From JBEVJC01 sp040510375 (GTDB lineage: Bacteria; Bacteroidota; Bacteroidia; Chitinophagales; Chitinophagaceae), in contig JBEVJC010000012.1 in assembly GCA_040510375.1 (NCBI GenBank), forward strand, positions 248,001 through 312,000: 64,000 nt of DNA, in the 5' to 3' direction. Made by a program: the position numbers and the translations under genes. The notes beneath the pieces are model-generated. The model saw nothing but the letters and a program-made list of their open reading frames with translations, did no database searches and was not told the origin of the DNA. Within the stretch, counting starts at the first letter, position 1, and the number at the start of each line of letters is the position of its first letter. Shown one piece after another: positions 42,562 through 52,541 of this stretch.

Positions 42562-44004
42562 TTATCCTACGCTACCTTCCAAACTGATAGCTAATAATTT
42601 TTGTGCTTCTACTGCAAACTCCATCGGGAGCTGGTTCATTACTTCACGGGCAAATCCGTTTATGATTAGCGCCACTGCTGTTTCTGTATCAATCCCGCGC
42701 TGATTGCAATAGAAGATCTGGTCTTCCCCGACTTTGGAAGTAGTGGCTTCGTGTTCCACTACCGCCGTATTATTTTTTACTTCGATATAAGGAAAAGTAT
42801 GTGCGCCGCATTTATCGCCAAGAAGCAATGAGTCGCACTGCGAATAATTCCGGGCATTGGATGCACGTTTACTTACATGAACCAATCCGCGATAACTGTT
42901 CTGGCTGACTCCGGCTGAAATTCCCTTTGATACAATGCGGCTCCGGGTATTCTTACCCAGGTGCTGCATCTTGGTGCCGGTATCGGCCTGCTGGTGGTTA
43001 TTGGTTACGGCAACTGAATAAAATTCACCGGTGGAATTATCACCTTTAAGGATTACGCTTGGGTATTTCCAGGTAATGGCTGATCCGGTTTCAACCTGTG
43101 TCCAGGAGATCTTTGCACTTTCGTGGCAGATGCCCCGCTTGGTAACAAAGTTGTAAATCCCGCCCCTGCCATCCTTATCACCGGGATACCAGTTCTGGAC
43201 GGTAGAGTATTTTATCTCCGCGTGATCCTGTGCTATCAGTTCAACCACCGCAGCATGCAATTGGTTTTCATCCCGCATTGGTGCAGTGCAACCTTCCAGG
43301 TAACTCACGTAGGATCCTTCTTCCGCCACGATCAGCGTACGTTCAAACTGCCCTGTATTTTCGGCATTGATGCGGAAATAGGTAGACAGTTCCATGGGAC
43401 AACGCACACCTTTTGGAATGTAACAGAATGATCCGTCGCTGAACACCGCCGCATTAAGCGCAGCGAAATAATTATCAGTTGCGGGCACCACCGATCCCAG
43501 GTACTTTTTGATCAGTTCGGGGTGTTCCTGTACCGCTTCGCTGATGGGACAGAATATGATACCCTGTTCGGCCAGCTGCGTTTTAAAAGTTGTGGCAATG
43601 GACACGCTGTCGATCACGGCGTCAACTGCCACACCGCTTAATCTTTTCTGTTCGTTGAGGGAGATCCCGAGTTTGTCAAATGTCTTGCGTAATTCAGGGT
43701 CAATATCGTCGAGGCTGTCCACACTGATCTTCTGTTTGGGGGCAGCATAATAAATAATATCCTGGTAATTGATTGGCGGGTAGTTGATATTGGCCCAATC
43801 GGGTTCCTTCATCTTCAGCCACTGGCCAAAAGCCTTCAGACGCCAGTCAAGCATCCACTGCGGTTCATTTTTCTTAGCGGAAATAAATCGTACCGTGCTC
43901 TCATCCAATCCTTTAGGAGCATTATCTGATTCAATATCGGTAACGAACCCATATTTATAATCACTCAATACCGTCTGTTCAATACTGCTGAACTTATCAT
44001 CCAT
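42562..44004 (-). CDS. sufB: Fe-S cluster scaffold subunit SufB
   Basis: A 480-residue SufB from ATG 44004. A TTG at 44040 is in frame but would extend the protein by 12 unusual residues. Motifs include PQWMLDWRLKAFGQWLKM, KGVRCPMELSTYFRINAENTGQFERTLIVAEEGSYVSYLEGCTAP and RASNARNYSQCDSLLLGDKCGAHTFPYIEVKN. It carries the nascent Fe-S cluster. First gene of the suf operon; the 274 bp upstream to the lacI stop hold its presumed promoter and nothing else recognised. Confidence 0.96.
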   Translation of the reverse strand: MDDKFSSIEQTVLSDYKYGFVTDIESDNAPKGLDESTVRFISAKKNEPQWMLDWRLKAFGQWLKMKEPDWANINYPPINYQDIIYYAAPKQKISVDSLDDIDPELRKTFDKLGISLNEQKRLSGVAVDAVIDSVSIATTFKTQLAEQGIIFCPISEAVQEHPELIKKYLGSVVPATDNYFAALNAAVFSDGSFCYIPKGVRCPMELSTYFRINAENTGQFERTLIVAEEGSYVSYLEGCTAPMRDENQLHAAVVELIAQDHAEIKYSTVQNWYPGDKDGRGGIYNFVTKRGICHESAKISWTQVETGSAITWKYPSVILKGDNSTGEFYSVAVTNNHQQADTGTKMQHLGKNTRSRIVSKGISAGVSQNSYRGLVHVSKRASNARNYSQCDSLLLGDKCGAHTFPYIEVKNNTAVVEHEATTSKVGEDQIFYCNQRGIDTETAVALIINGFAREVMNQLPMEFAVEAQKLLAISLEGSVG

Positions 44005-44278
44005 AATCGGGGCGTTTACTGCGTCTTTAATTGTCGGCAAAAGTACCGCTATTTATACAAAAAAGTATAAATAAAGTTGGAAAATTGCGGGCATTGGGGG
44101 TAGATCTGTCACCCCGCCTTTTAACCGTTCATACAATAGGGGGAGGGTCTGGCGGCTATTATATTAAATCTACGGGGAGGTAAACCGGGATTCCTGGTAA
44201 AACGCAGGGCTCCGGGTATTCCCTTAGGGTCGGGATCTTATGGTAAAATACTCAGATGGGGGAGCTCCGGAATATTGA

Positions 44279-45331
44279 TCAAACCAGGCTTTTAGGTAAA
44301 ACCCTCTCCGGAGTGGAATCACGGAGGATAAGTTCCGGCTGGAGGACACGGGTATGGAAATCAGTGACCGGCCGTTTACTTTCAATCAGTTCCAGTAATA
44401 AGGTCATGGCCAGTTCTCCCATTTCAAATGCCGGTTGTTTGATTATTGAAAGTGAAGGCTCGATCAGCTCGGTAAGGTCCGAATTGGAAAAACCAATGAG
44501 GGCTGCATCAACAGGAACTTTCAGGCCCTTGCGTTTCATTACCCGCAGACAACCCGTGGTAAGTTTATCGGAAAGGGCCAGTATCGCATCTGGCGGGTTG
44601 TCCACCTGGAACAATTCCCCGATAGCCCGTTCGACCTCCTGTTTATCCAGACCTCCGTGCGGACAAAATTTTGTTAGTTCCCGACGAAGGGGAATGCCGT
44701 GATCGGATAAGGCCGCATTATAACCAGCAAGACGGTCGCGGGAAATCGATAATGTGTCGTTATTCGCCACTGCCGCTATCCGCCTGTAACCATTATTTAT
44801 GAGATGTGTTGTTGCTTCGTATGCACCACGGAAACTATCCACCACTACCTTATGTGTATCTATTTCATTCACGATACGATCATAAAAGACCATGGGCATT
44901 CCCCTGTCGTGCAATTCCCTGAAATTCCGGAAGTCCGTGGTGTCCGCCGCAACAGATACAATCAGTCCGTCGATTGATCTCGATGTCAGGTACTGGAGAT
45001 TAATATTTTCCCTTTCGGCCGATTCCCTTGTTTGTGAAATAATAACGTTGTACCCGTTGTTATAGGCGATCGATTCAATGCCATCAATGCTTTGGGAGAA
45101 AAAACTATTGGCAATCTCACATACAATCACTCCTATGGAACGACTGCGTTTTTCTTTCAGGCTTAAAGCAATGGGGTTGGGTTGGTAGTTTATTTTTTCC
45201 GCGTATTCAAGTACCAGTTTTTTTGTTTCCGGGCTGATTTCATAACTGTCCCTCAGGGCCCTTGATACAGTAGAAGTGGACAGGCCAAGCGCTTTTGCAA
45301 TGTCTTTGATGGTAACGGCTTCGAACTTCAT
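44279..45331 (-). CDS. LacI-family transcriptional regulator of the pectin locus
   Basis: A 350-residue regulator from ATG 45331. An open frame continues upstream to 45652 but its first 107 codons have no LacI similarity, and MKFEAVTIKDIAKALGLSTSTVSRALRDSYEISPETKKLVLEYAEKINYQPN is the classic LacI start. Residues about 60-350 form the periplasmic-binding-protein-like ligand domain (RSIGVIVCEIANSFFSQSIDGIESIAYNNGYNVIISQ). It is divergent from the pectin SusC gene, with PurR-like sites in the gap, and so most likely represses or activates the pectin locus in response to a galacturonate derivative. The ligand is inferred. Confidence 0.9.
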   Translation of the reverse strand: MKFEAVTIKDIAKALGLSTSTVSRALRDSYEISPETKKLVLEYAEKINYQPNPIALSLKEKRSRSIGVIVCEIANSFFSQSIDGIESIAYNNGYNVIISQTRESAERENINLQYLTSRSIDGLIVSVAADTTDFRNFRELHDRGMPMVFYDRIVNEIDTHKVVVDSFRGAYEATTHLINNGYRRIAAVANNDTLSISRDRLAGYNAALSDHGIPLRRELTKFCPHGGLDKQEVERAIGELFQVDNPPDAILALSDKLTTGCLRVMKRKGLKVPVDAALIGFSNSDLTELIEPSLSIIKQPAFEMGELAMTLLLELIESKRPVTDFHTRVLQPELILRDSTPERVLPKSLV

Positions 45332-45755
45332 TTTTTTCAAGCCGGCGGGCTGTTGACCGGGTGCTAAATCTAATGTTTTTGGACCGGATTTGAAGGCAAC
45401 ATTTCCGTAGTAACGGCTTTCCGGTGAACGGAATAAAAACTGTAAAAACACTTTTAATTGGCGGGGATTCAATTTTAAATGTAAATAGTTGGTAGCCAAA
45501 GAGAAATGAGATCGTTGCCGGGAACGATTGCGTAAATAAAGGGTATCAATTTTTTCGGTCGTACTCAAAATCTGCATAGAATTGTCAGGCCGAACAGTAA
45601 CGAGAACAGCTGTCATGTGAAAAAACGTATTGTTTTTCATAATTGCCTGCACATTCCCGCCAGCCTGATATCATTGATTTTGCTTGCACCTGAATACCGG
45701 GCCGACTACTAAAGTCCGGCGGTATCAATAAGAGGATTTATAAAAACGATTGCGT
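45332..45755. promoter_or_regulatory. lacI-susC divergent control region with PurR-like sites
   Basis: 424 bp between the LacI ATG (45331) and the SusC ATG (45756). It includes an inverted repeat ATCGTT-N6-AACGAT at 45511-45528 and two copies of CGATTGCGTA (45525-45534 and 45747-45756). Each copy embedded in its 16-mer agrees at 12 of 16 positions with the PurR-type consensus ACGCAAACGTTTGCGT. The second copy directly abuts the SusC start codon. No -7/-33 promoter could be fixed with confidence. Confidence 0.6.
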
Positions 45756-48700
45756 ATGAAAAAAAGGCTATCCCTGTGGATCTTTGTCATGTCTTTTGCA
45801 ACAATGGTTTTCGCGCAGGGTCGTGAGATAACCGGAAAGGTCACCGACGAAACCGGCAAACCACTGGAAGCTGTGACCATTTTCCTGAAAGGTTCAGCAA
45901 CACGTACACTCTCATCTTCAGACGGAACCTATCGCCTGAATGTGCCCGCTGGTGTTGTCGAACTTGAATTTAGTCATGCGGGGTATAAAAACATCAGCCG
46001 CCGAATTGAGGGTAACACTTTCAACCTGCAGATGGAAACAAATGTATCGTCGCTCGACGATGTGGTGGTGATCGGCTACCAGACAGTAAAACGGAAAGAC
46101 CTGACCGGATCAGTTTCATCAATCGGTGCCCGCGACCTGAAAGACATTCCCCTGAACTCAACATCAGAAGCACTGGCCGGCCGTCTTGCAGGTGTGCAGA
46201 TCCTGCAATCGGAGGGTTCACCTGAAGCATCCGCAACTATCCGTGTCCGTGGCGGCGGATCAATCACCCAGGATAACTCACCACTATATGTGGTTGATGG
46301 TATCCAGGTGGAGAATGCACTTACTGTTTTATCTCCCCAGGATATTCAATCGATTGATGTTTTAAAAGATGCATCGGCAACCGCCATTTATGGCGCACGC
46401 GGTGCAAACGGGGTGGTGATCATTACTACCAAGGGCGGAAAGGCACAGCCCACCCGCGTCAACTATAGCGGACTTGTTGGTGTACGCCAGCTTGCCAATA
46501 AACTCGATGTCATGAAACCGGTTGATTTTGTCCGGTACCAGTACGAACGGTCGCGGGGAAGTTCTGCTGATGAACTGGGTTTCCTGCAAAACTACGGACG
46601 CTTTGAAGACATCGACATCTATAATGAAATGCCATTTGTTGACTGGCAGGAAGCCATGTTTGGAAGGGATGCAATTATGCAGACACATAATGTAAGCCTT
46701 GTTGGCGGCAGTGCATCCACAAAATTTAATCTCAGTGTTACATCCAATAAGGAAGATGGTATCATGCTCGGTTCTGATTTTGACCGGAAGCTGATTAATT
46801 TCCGCCTCGACCATAATGTAAATGAAAAATTAAAGGTGGGTGTTACGGTCCGTTATAATAATACCACGGTGAATGGCGCAGGTACCAGTAATGAAGGTAG
46901 CAGTGCAAACAACCGCCTGCGTCATGCAATCAAATACAAACCGGTGCTTGGCGGCAATGCTGATGTTTTTGATTATGATCCGGACTATGCACTGGAGACC
47001 AATGCCAACAGTCTTGCCCTTGTAAACCCGATCCTGCTTAACCAGGCCGAATACAGGAAGAACCTCACCACCACAGCGAATTACAGCGGCTATTTTGACT
47101 ACCAGTTCAATCGTTACCTGTCATTCAAATCAACTATCGGATACGACCAGGTTAATATCCGGCAGAATGCATTCAACGATACCATTACCTCAATAGCAAG
47201 GGCAAATGCAAATATGCCTACTGCTTCCATCCGTACCATTTCAAGAACTACCATCAACAACTCAAATGTACTGAGCTTTACTACCAACCGTTCCGGTTCG
47301 GCATTCAGTTCCAAAAACTCCCTTGATGTATTGGCAGGTCATGAAATCTATGATAATGTAGATAAGGATTTCACTGTGGAAAGCAGGTATTTTCCTGTTG
47401 GAACAACGCCAAAGATTGCATTGGGCAATATGGGACTTGGAAGTCCACCTGCAGGAAGCACGCAACCGCCGCCCATTACGCGGGAACTTACCAATCGTAT
47501 TGTATCATTCTTTGGTCGCGTGAATTATGCTTACCAGGATAAGTATCTCGCATCGGTGAGTTTCCGGGGAGACGGTTCCACCAAGTTTGCGCCCGGGAAA
47601 AAATGGGGTTATTTCCCATCAGCTTCACTGGCATGGCGTGTTTCACGGGAGGACTTCTTTAAAAATGCATCAGTTATCAGCGACCTGAAGTTCCGGTTAA
47701 GTTATGGTGAGGCCGGTAATAACCGTATTGATAATTTCCTTTACCTCTCCCAGTTCACACCAACAATTTATTATAGTATCAACGACCAGCTTATTCCCGC
47801 TTACTCTTCTGCTTCGCTGGCAAATTATAACCTGCGGTGGGAGACCACCGTCTCCCGAAACATTGGATTGGATGCGGCATTTTTCAACAACCGTCTTTCA
47901 CTTACTGCCGATCTGTATCATAATACCACCAGGGATCTTCTGGTGAACGTACTCATTCCCACCAATTCCGGATATCTCCAGCAGATCCAGAACGTAGGAT
48001 CCACCACCAATCGCGGTGTTGAGTTACAGATCAGTGGTACGCCTGTTGCCGGGCGTGATTTCCGGTGGAACACGAGCTTTAATATTTCCTTTAATAAAAA
48101 CGAAGTGAAAAACCTCGGAGATAACCTGCAGTTTGCCCTTTACTCCTCCGGTTGGGGTGGACAAAACCAGCCCTCCGATTATCTCGTGCGGCCAGGAAGT
48201 CCGGTGGGAACCATCTGGGGACTGAAAACGGATGGTTTCTATCGACTTGAAGATTTTGATTATGATGGAACGATCTATACATTGAAGGCAGGTGTGCCCA
48301 ATAACGTTAGTATTACATCTGTGGCTCCGCAACCGGGTGGACTTAAGTTCGAGGATATCAGTGGGCCGGCAGGAAGACCTGACGGATTAGTGGACAATTT
48401 CGATCGCACGGTGATTGGAAACACACAACCCAAGTTCTTCGGGGGAATCAACCAGCAATTCGTTTATAAAAATTTTGACCTCAGTACGTTCCTGAATTTC
48501 CAGGTGGGTAACGATGTATATAATGCCAACAAACTTGAATTCAGCAGTGGGTATACACCAAACTCCAACCTGCTCGAAATAATGAATGACCGGTGGACCA
48601 ATATCAATGCACAGGGAGAAGTGGTGACTGATCCCGCCGGACTTGCCGCACTTAATTCCAATGCGAAACTTTGGTCGCCTCTTGAAAGTGCCAGTTCATT

Positions 48701-48974
48701 TTATGTACACTCATGGGCAGTTGAAGATGGTTCCTTCCTCCGCATCAATAATATCACACTGGGTTATACTATCCCGACGGCAATCCTGAAAAAAATCCGG
48801 GTCCAGAGTTTCAGGGTATATGGAACGGTTAACAACCTCGCCGTGATTACCGGCTACTCCGGTTATGATCCCGAAGTAAATACCAGGAGGAACACACCCA
48901 TGACACCGGGTGTGGACTACTCGGCCTATCCGCGAAGCAGGTCGTTTATTGTTGGACTGAACCTTAGCCTTTAA
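45756..48974 (+). CDS. SusC-like TonB-dependent receptor of the pectin locus
   Basis: A protein of 1072 residues from ATG 45756; a TTG two codons earlier is ignored. The signal MKKRLSLWIFVMSFATMVFAQ is followed by a carboxypeptidase-regulatory-like domain (REITGKVTDETGKPLEAVTIF) and the plug (SLDDVVVIGYQTVKRKDLTGSVSSIGARDL). The SusC motif SIDVLKDASATAIYGARGANGVVIITTKGG is complete. The end RSRSFIVGLNLSL is a typical barrel terminus. It should import pectin oligosaccharides, by context with pectinolytic genes downstream. Confidence 0.94.
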   Translation: MKKRLSLWIFVMSFATMVFAQGREITGKVTDETGKPLEAVTIFLKGSATRTLSSSDGTYRLNVPAGVVELEFSHAGYKNISRRIEGNTFNLQMETNVSSLDDVVVIGYQTVKRKDLTGSVSSIGARDLKDIPLNSTSEALAGRLAGVQILQSEGSPEASATIRVRGGGSITQDNSPLYVVDGIQVENALTVLSPQDIQSIDVLKDASATAIYGARGANGVVIITTKGGKAQPTRVNYSGLVGVRQLANKLDVMKPVDFVRYQYERSRGSSADELGFLQNYGRFEDIDIYNEMPFVDWQEAMFGRDAIMQTHNVSLVGGSASTKFNLSVTSNKEDGIMLGSDFDRKLINFRLDHNVNEKLKVGVTVRYNNTTVNGAGTSNEGSSANNRLRHAIKYKPVLGGNADVFDYDPDYALETNANSLALVNPILLNQAEYRKNLTTTANYSGYFDYQFNRYLSFKSTIGYDQVNIRQNAFNDTITSIARANANMPTASIRTISRTTINNSNVLSFTTNRSGSAFSSKNSLDVLAGHEIYDNVDKDFTVESRYFPVGTTPKIALGNMGLGSPPAGSTQPPPITRELTNRIVSFFGRVNYAYQDKYLASVSFRGDGSTKFAPGKKWGYFPSASLAWRVSREDFFKNASVISDLKFRLSYGEAGNNRIDNFLYLSQFTPTIYYSINDQLIPAYSSASLANYNLRWETTVSRNIGLDAAFFNNRLSLTADLYHNTTRDLLVNVLIPTNSGYLQQIQNVGSTTNRGVELQISGTPVAGRDFRWNTSFNISFNKNEVKNLGDNLQFALYSSGWGGQNQPSDYLVRPGSPVGTIWGLKTDGFYRLEDFDYDGTIYTLKAGVPNNVSITSVAPQPGGLKFEDISGPAGRPDGLVDNFDRTVIGNTQPKFFGGINQQFVYKNFDLSTFLNFQVGNDVYNANKLEFSSGYTPNSNLLEIMNDRWTNINAQGEVVTDPAGLAALNSNAKLWSPLESASSFYVHSWAVEDGSFLRINNITLGYTIPTAILKKIRVQSFRVYGTVNNLAVITGYSGYDPEVNTRRNTPMTPGVDYSAYPRSRSFIVGLNLSL

Positions 48975-48992
48975 CGATTAAAACTACATCAC

Positions 48993-50765
48993 ATGATTAT
49001 CCGATTGCTCCATAATAAAATCAATTTTGTTTTTATCGCCGCTGTCACCGCCACAGCATTAAACTCCTGTAAAAAATACCTGGAGGTTACACCGGTTTCT
49101 TCTTTCGGTACCGACTATGTATTCAGTAACGTAGCCAATGCCGAGAAAGCCTTGCTGGGCGCGTATTCCGCACTTGGCGGCGATAATGGGTACGGTATCA
49201 GGCTAAGTATGTACTACTCGTATGATAATGATGAAATGATGGGTCAGGGTGGTACGCCATACCCCGATAATGAACGTCGCGACATAGCACATTATAATGT
49301 ACAGCCAAGTAATACACAACTGGCAAATCCTTTTAACCAGTTATATGTTGGGGTAGAAAGAGCGAATATCTGCGCCTATTATATTCCAAAAATGGACATG
49401 TATACAAATGGCACAGATGCTGAAATTGCCAAACTGCGTGGAATGTACGGAGAGGCACTTACCCTGCGCGCACAGTTCTATTTTGAACTCATCCGCAACT
49501 GGGGTGACCTTCCGGCACAGTTCGAACCCTCCAGCTTCAGCGCAGATCTTTTCCAGGGAAAGACTGATCGCGACCTGATCTATGACCGCCTGCTGGCTGA
49601 TCTCGCTGAAGCATCAGAATTGGTGCCGTGGAAATCAACTGCAGGATCTACCAATGAACGTATCACCCAGGGAGCAGTGCGGGCCCTGCGTGCACGCATT
49701 GCGCTTTTCCGTGGAGGTTATTCGCTGCGCAAAAGCAAACAGATGGAACGGCCGGCTAATTATGCCGACTTCTACCGGATAGCCAGGGAAGAATGCGAAA
49801 TCATAATCAATAAAAATGAACACCGGCTGAATGCGAGTTACCAGGCCGTTTTTAAAAACGCAATTAACCAGCGGATACAGGAACCAAACGGTGAGATCCT
49901 TTGGGAAGTGGGAATGACCGGCGGAAGTACCACATTCGGTGATAGTAAACTGGGGTATTATAATGGTCCGAGGTTTAACAATACCGGAAACGGAGCATTG
50001 ACAATCCTTCCAACTTATTTCTATTCATTTAATCAGCTGGACCAGCGTCGTGATGTAATGTGTGCGCCATATAATATCAACACCAACCTTACTTTAACTG
50101 CGAGGACGCTTGAAACGATGGTGGACGGGAAGTTCAGGAGAGACTGGCAGACAACCACCACTTCCGCTGCACAGTATTTTGGAGTGAACTGGCCAATGAT
50201 CCGGTATTCAGATGTATTACTGATGTTTGCTGAAGCGGATAACGAGATCAATAACGGGCCCGGTACCGCTGCCATTGCGGCTTTTGAGAAAGTCCGCACG
50301 AGGGCCTTTGGTGGCGATGTAACATTGATCGGTGCAACTCCCACATCCAAGACCGCCTTCTTTGACGCGTTGGTAAATGAACGATCATGGGAACTGGGGG
50401 GTGAGGGCATTCGTAAATACGACCTGATTCGCTGGAATAAACTTGCCGAAAGGCTTAGCTGGACGAAGGCTGCACTGGCCGCAATGGCTGCAGGCCAGGC
50501 TCCGTATGAAAATCTTCCGGCAATCATGTACTATACCCCGGGCCTGAATAATATCACATGGCTGAACTCACTTTATGCACCGGCACCTGGTACCGCACCT
50601 GCAGGTTCTGCCAATGTGAGCTGGGTAAATGCGACGAATATCAATAATACCCTGCTCCGTTTTTTTGCAGTGGCATTCACCGCAAACAAAAGTGAATTAC
50701 TGCCATTGCCCCAAGCTGCAATTGACGCCAATCCGAAAAACCTGCAGCAGGACTACGGGTATTAA
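48993..50765 (+). CDS. SusD-like surface lipoprotein of the pectin locus
   Basis: A 590-residue lipoprotein; Cys26 in ATALNSCKKYLEVTPVSS is the lipidation site. The N-terminal Sus-like region has ANAEKALLGAYSALGG and a TPR-containing segment MYGEALTLRAQFYFELIRNWGDLPAQF. The C-terminal SusD domain has ALVNERSWELGGEGIRKYDLIRWNKLAERL, a strong SusD signature. It captures pectin fragments at the surface for the SusC partner, whose gene ends 18 bp upstream. Confidence 0.94.
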   Translation: MIIRLLHNKINFVFIAAVTATALNSCKKYLEVTPVSSFGTDYVFSNVANAEKALLGAYSALGGDNGYGIRLSMYYSYDNDEMMGQGGTPYPDNERRDIAHYNVQPSNTQLANPFNQLYVGVERANICAYYIPKMDMYTNGTDAEIAKLRGMYGEALTLRAQFYFELIRNWGDLPAQFEPSSFSADLFQGKTDRDLIYDRLLADLAEASELVPWKSTAGSTNERITQGAVRALRARIALFRGGYSLRKSKQMERPANYADFYRIAREECEIIINKNEHRLNASYQAVFKNAINQRIQEPNGEILWEVGMTGGSTTFGDSKLGYYNGPRFNNTGNGALTILPTYFYSFNQLDQRRDVMCAPYNINTNLTLTARTLETMVDGKFRRDWQTTTTSAAQYFGVNWPMIRYSDVLLMFAEADNEINNGPGTAAIAAFEKVRTRAFGGDVTLIGATPTSKTAFFDALVNERSWELGGEGIRKYDLIRWNKLAERLSWTKAALAAMAAGQAPYENLPAIMYYTPGLNNITWLNSLYAPAPGTAPAGSANVSWVNATNINNTLLRFFAVAFTANKSELLPLPQAAIDANPKNLQQDYGY

Positions 50766-50803
50766 AGAACGAAAAAACTTTGCCAGTTAATAAACTTATC
50801 AAT

Positions 50804-52489
50804 ATGCCGAGTAGAAAATTTTTAACCATACCTGGACTGATCTTGTCGGTGGCCGCGGCCCTATTTCTTTATTCCTGCAAAAAAGAATACAAGGTAGGCG
50901 ACTTTGATCCGGACCGTATGTTCAAGCCCGGGCAAGTCACGGTTACCAATGGTGAGACAAATGTTTTACTTCGCTGGGGTGCATCACTGTTTTCAGCTGG
51001 CCGGGGTGTTACATATAATGTCGAGATCTCGGAAGATCCGCTGTTTGCTTCAACACCGGTCTTCACTGCCAATACCGATACAACTGCTTTGATAGTCACT
51101 GATGCGGACCTTGAGATAAAAACAGATTATTATGCACGGATAAAAACCAATACTACCGGCAATTCAAACGAATCAGGATGGGTAGTCAGTCCGGTTATAC
51201 GGATCAGTGGCGAACAGATTTTTTTCCCGGTTAATTCTGCCGATCTCACTGATCGGAAAGTCAGGTTGAAATGGCGGCAATACCCTGGTCTTACCCGCAT
51301 AGTACTCACACCGGCCGGCGGCACAGCAATGGAAATACCGTTGACCGCCGATGATGTAACAGCATCTTCAAGGCTGATCGAAGGATTAACCGGCAGTACC
51401 CTGTACACGGCAGAAATCTTCCTCGGTGTATTAAGTAAGGGTCTTATCAGTTTCACTACAAATGAGCCAAGTATCTATACCACCATCCTTTCACCCACCG
51501 ACAACCTGGTTGATGCGATTGCTGCAGCTGCTAACGGGGATCTTATCGGTCTTGAGCCCGGTATCTATAATTCGGTTGACAACGGCGGTTTGTTTACCAA
51601 TATAGTCCTTCAGCAAAAAACAATTACGCTCGCTTCAATTTCGAACAACCCCGATGACACGAAGGTAAATTTCAAAGAGATTGTGTTTAAAGGAAGTGGC
51701 GCCGGTATGGTGTTACAGGGCATTGAGCTGGATGGCGCGGCATCAACCGCAAGTGGACAGCAGGCATTATACCTGATCAACCTGGTAGGTGCTGGTTCAG
51801 ATCCGGAAGCTGCAGTGTTTACCAAACTGGAGATCAATAATTGTGTAATACGGAATCTGGGTAATTGCCTGATGCGTGCAAACCGTGCGGCAAACAATGA
51901 CCATAAAATTGATCTCATCCGGCTGAACAATGTCCGATGTTTTAACAGCGCCAGCATTAACACCAACTACGGTCTGTTTACGATCAACAAACTTGAGTTC
52001 CGTCGTATGGAACTGCTCAATTCAACCTTTTATAAATCAGGAAGGGCATTCATCGACTGGTCGGCAACCATCATAGTAACTCCTGTACCGGTAGTCCTGG
52101 TGGACCAATGTACCATCAATACACTTGGCATGCAGAATGGGAATAAAAATATCGTGTTCGATGCAAACGGATCGGTTGTTAACCTCAGTTTCCAGAACTC
52201 AATTATTGCAAATACACCATATCCTGCGGAGACTAGTCAGCCTGCTGCTATAAGATTGGGTGCCGGATCAGTAGCTTCTTTCAATAACAACAATACATTT
52301 AAATTTACGGGTGGTGGTGCAACCCCGGCAGCCCTTACATTTCCTGCAACTGTAACGTTGCTGAATAACCAGGAGCTTGACCTGGGCTGGACTGACCAGA
52401 CAACAGATTTTAATATTCCTGCGGGATCACCCTTGCGGACAGCAGGTGTTACCGGTGGGCCGATTGGAGACCCCCGCTGGATTAATTAA
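50804..52489 (+). CDS. DUF5123/DUF4957-type surface lipoprotein of the pectin locus
   Basis: A lipoprotein of 561 residues from ATG 50804; an in-frame TTG at 50780 is rejected. Cys25 in AAALFLYSCKKEYKV is the lipidation site. Residues about 45-230 form two fibronectin-like domains (NVLLRWGASLFSAGRGVTYNVEISEDPLF). The rest (about 250-561) is a right-handed beta-helix (GDLIGLEPGIYNSVDNGGLFTN), the type common in DUF4957/DUF5123 companions of pectin SusCD pairs. Such proteins probably bind pectin at the surface. No catalytic residues typical of pectate lyases were seen. Confidence 0.8.
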   Translation: MPSRKFLTIPGLILSVAAALFLYSCKKEYKVGDFDPDRMFKPGQVTVTNGETNVLLRWGASLFSAGRGVTYNVEISEDPLFASTPVFTANTDTTALIVTDADLEIKTDYYARIKTNTTGNSNESGWVVSPVIRISGEQIFFPVNSADLTDRKVRLKWRQYPGLTRIVLTPAGGTAMEIPLTADDVTASSRLIEGLTGSTLYTAEIFLGVLSKGLISFTTNEPSIYTTILSPTDNLVDAIAAAANGDLIGLEPGIYNSVDNGGLFTNIVLQQKTITLASISNNPDDTKVNFKEIVFKGSGAGMVLQGIELDGAASTASGQQALYLINLVGAGSDPEAAVFTKLEINNCVIRNLGNCLMRANRAANNDHKIDLIRLNNVRCFNSASINTNYGLFTINKLEFRRMELLNSTFYKSGRAFIDWSATIIVTPVPVVLVDQCTINTLGMQNGNKNIVFDANGSVVNLSFQNSIIANTPYPAETSQPAAIRLGAGSVASFNNNNTFKFTGGGATPAALTFPATVTLLNNQELDLGWTDQTTDFNIPAGSPLRTAGVTGGPIGDPRWIN

Positions 52490-52541
52490 AAAACAGGAGA
52501 TAACAACCTGATGCCGGTACCGTTTTTAATAACCCCACCCT

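Noticed and set aside
45332..45652. Possible N-terminal extension of the LacI protein.
   Set aside because: The extra 107 codons show no similarity to LacI proteins, and the standard LacI start begins at 45331.
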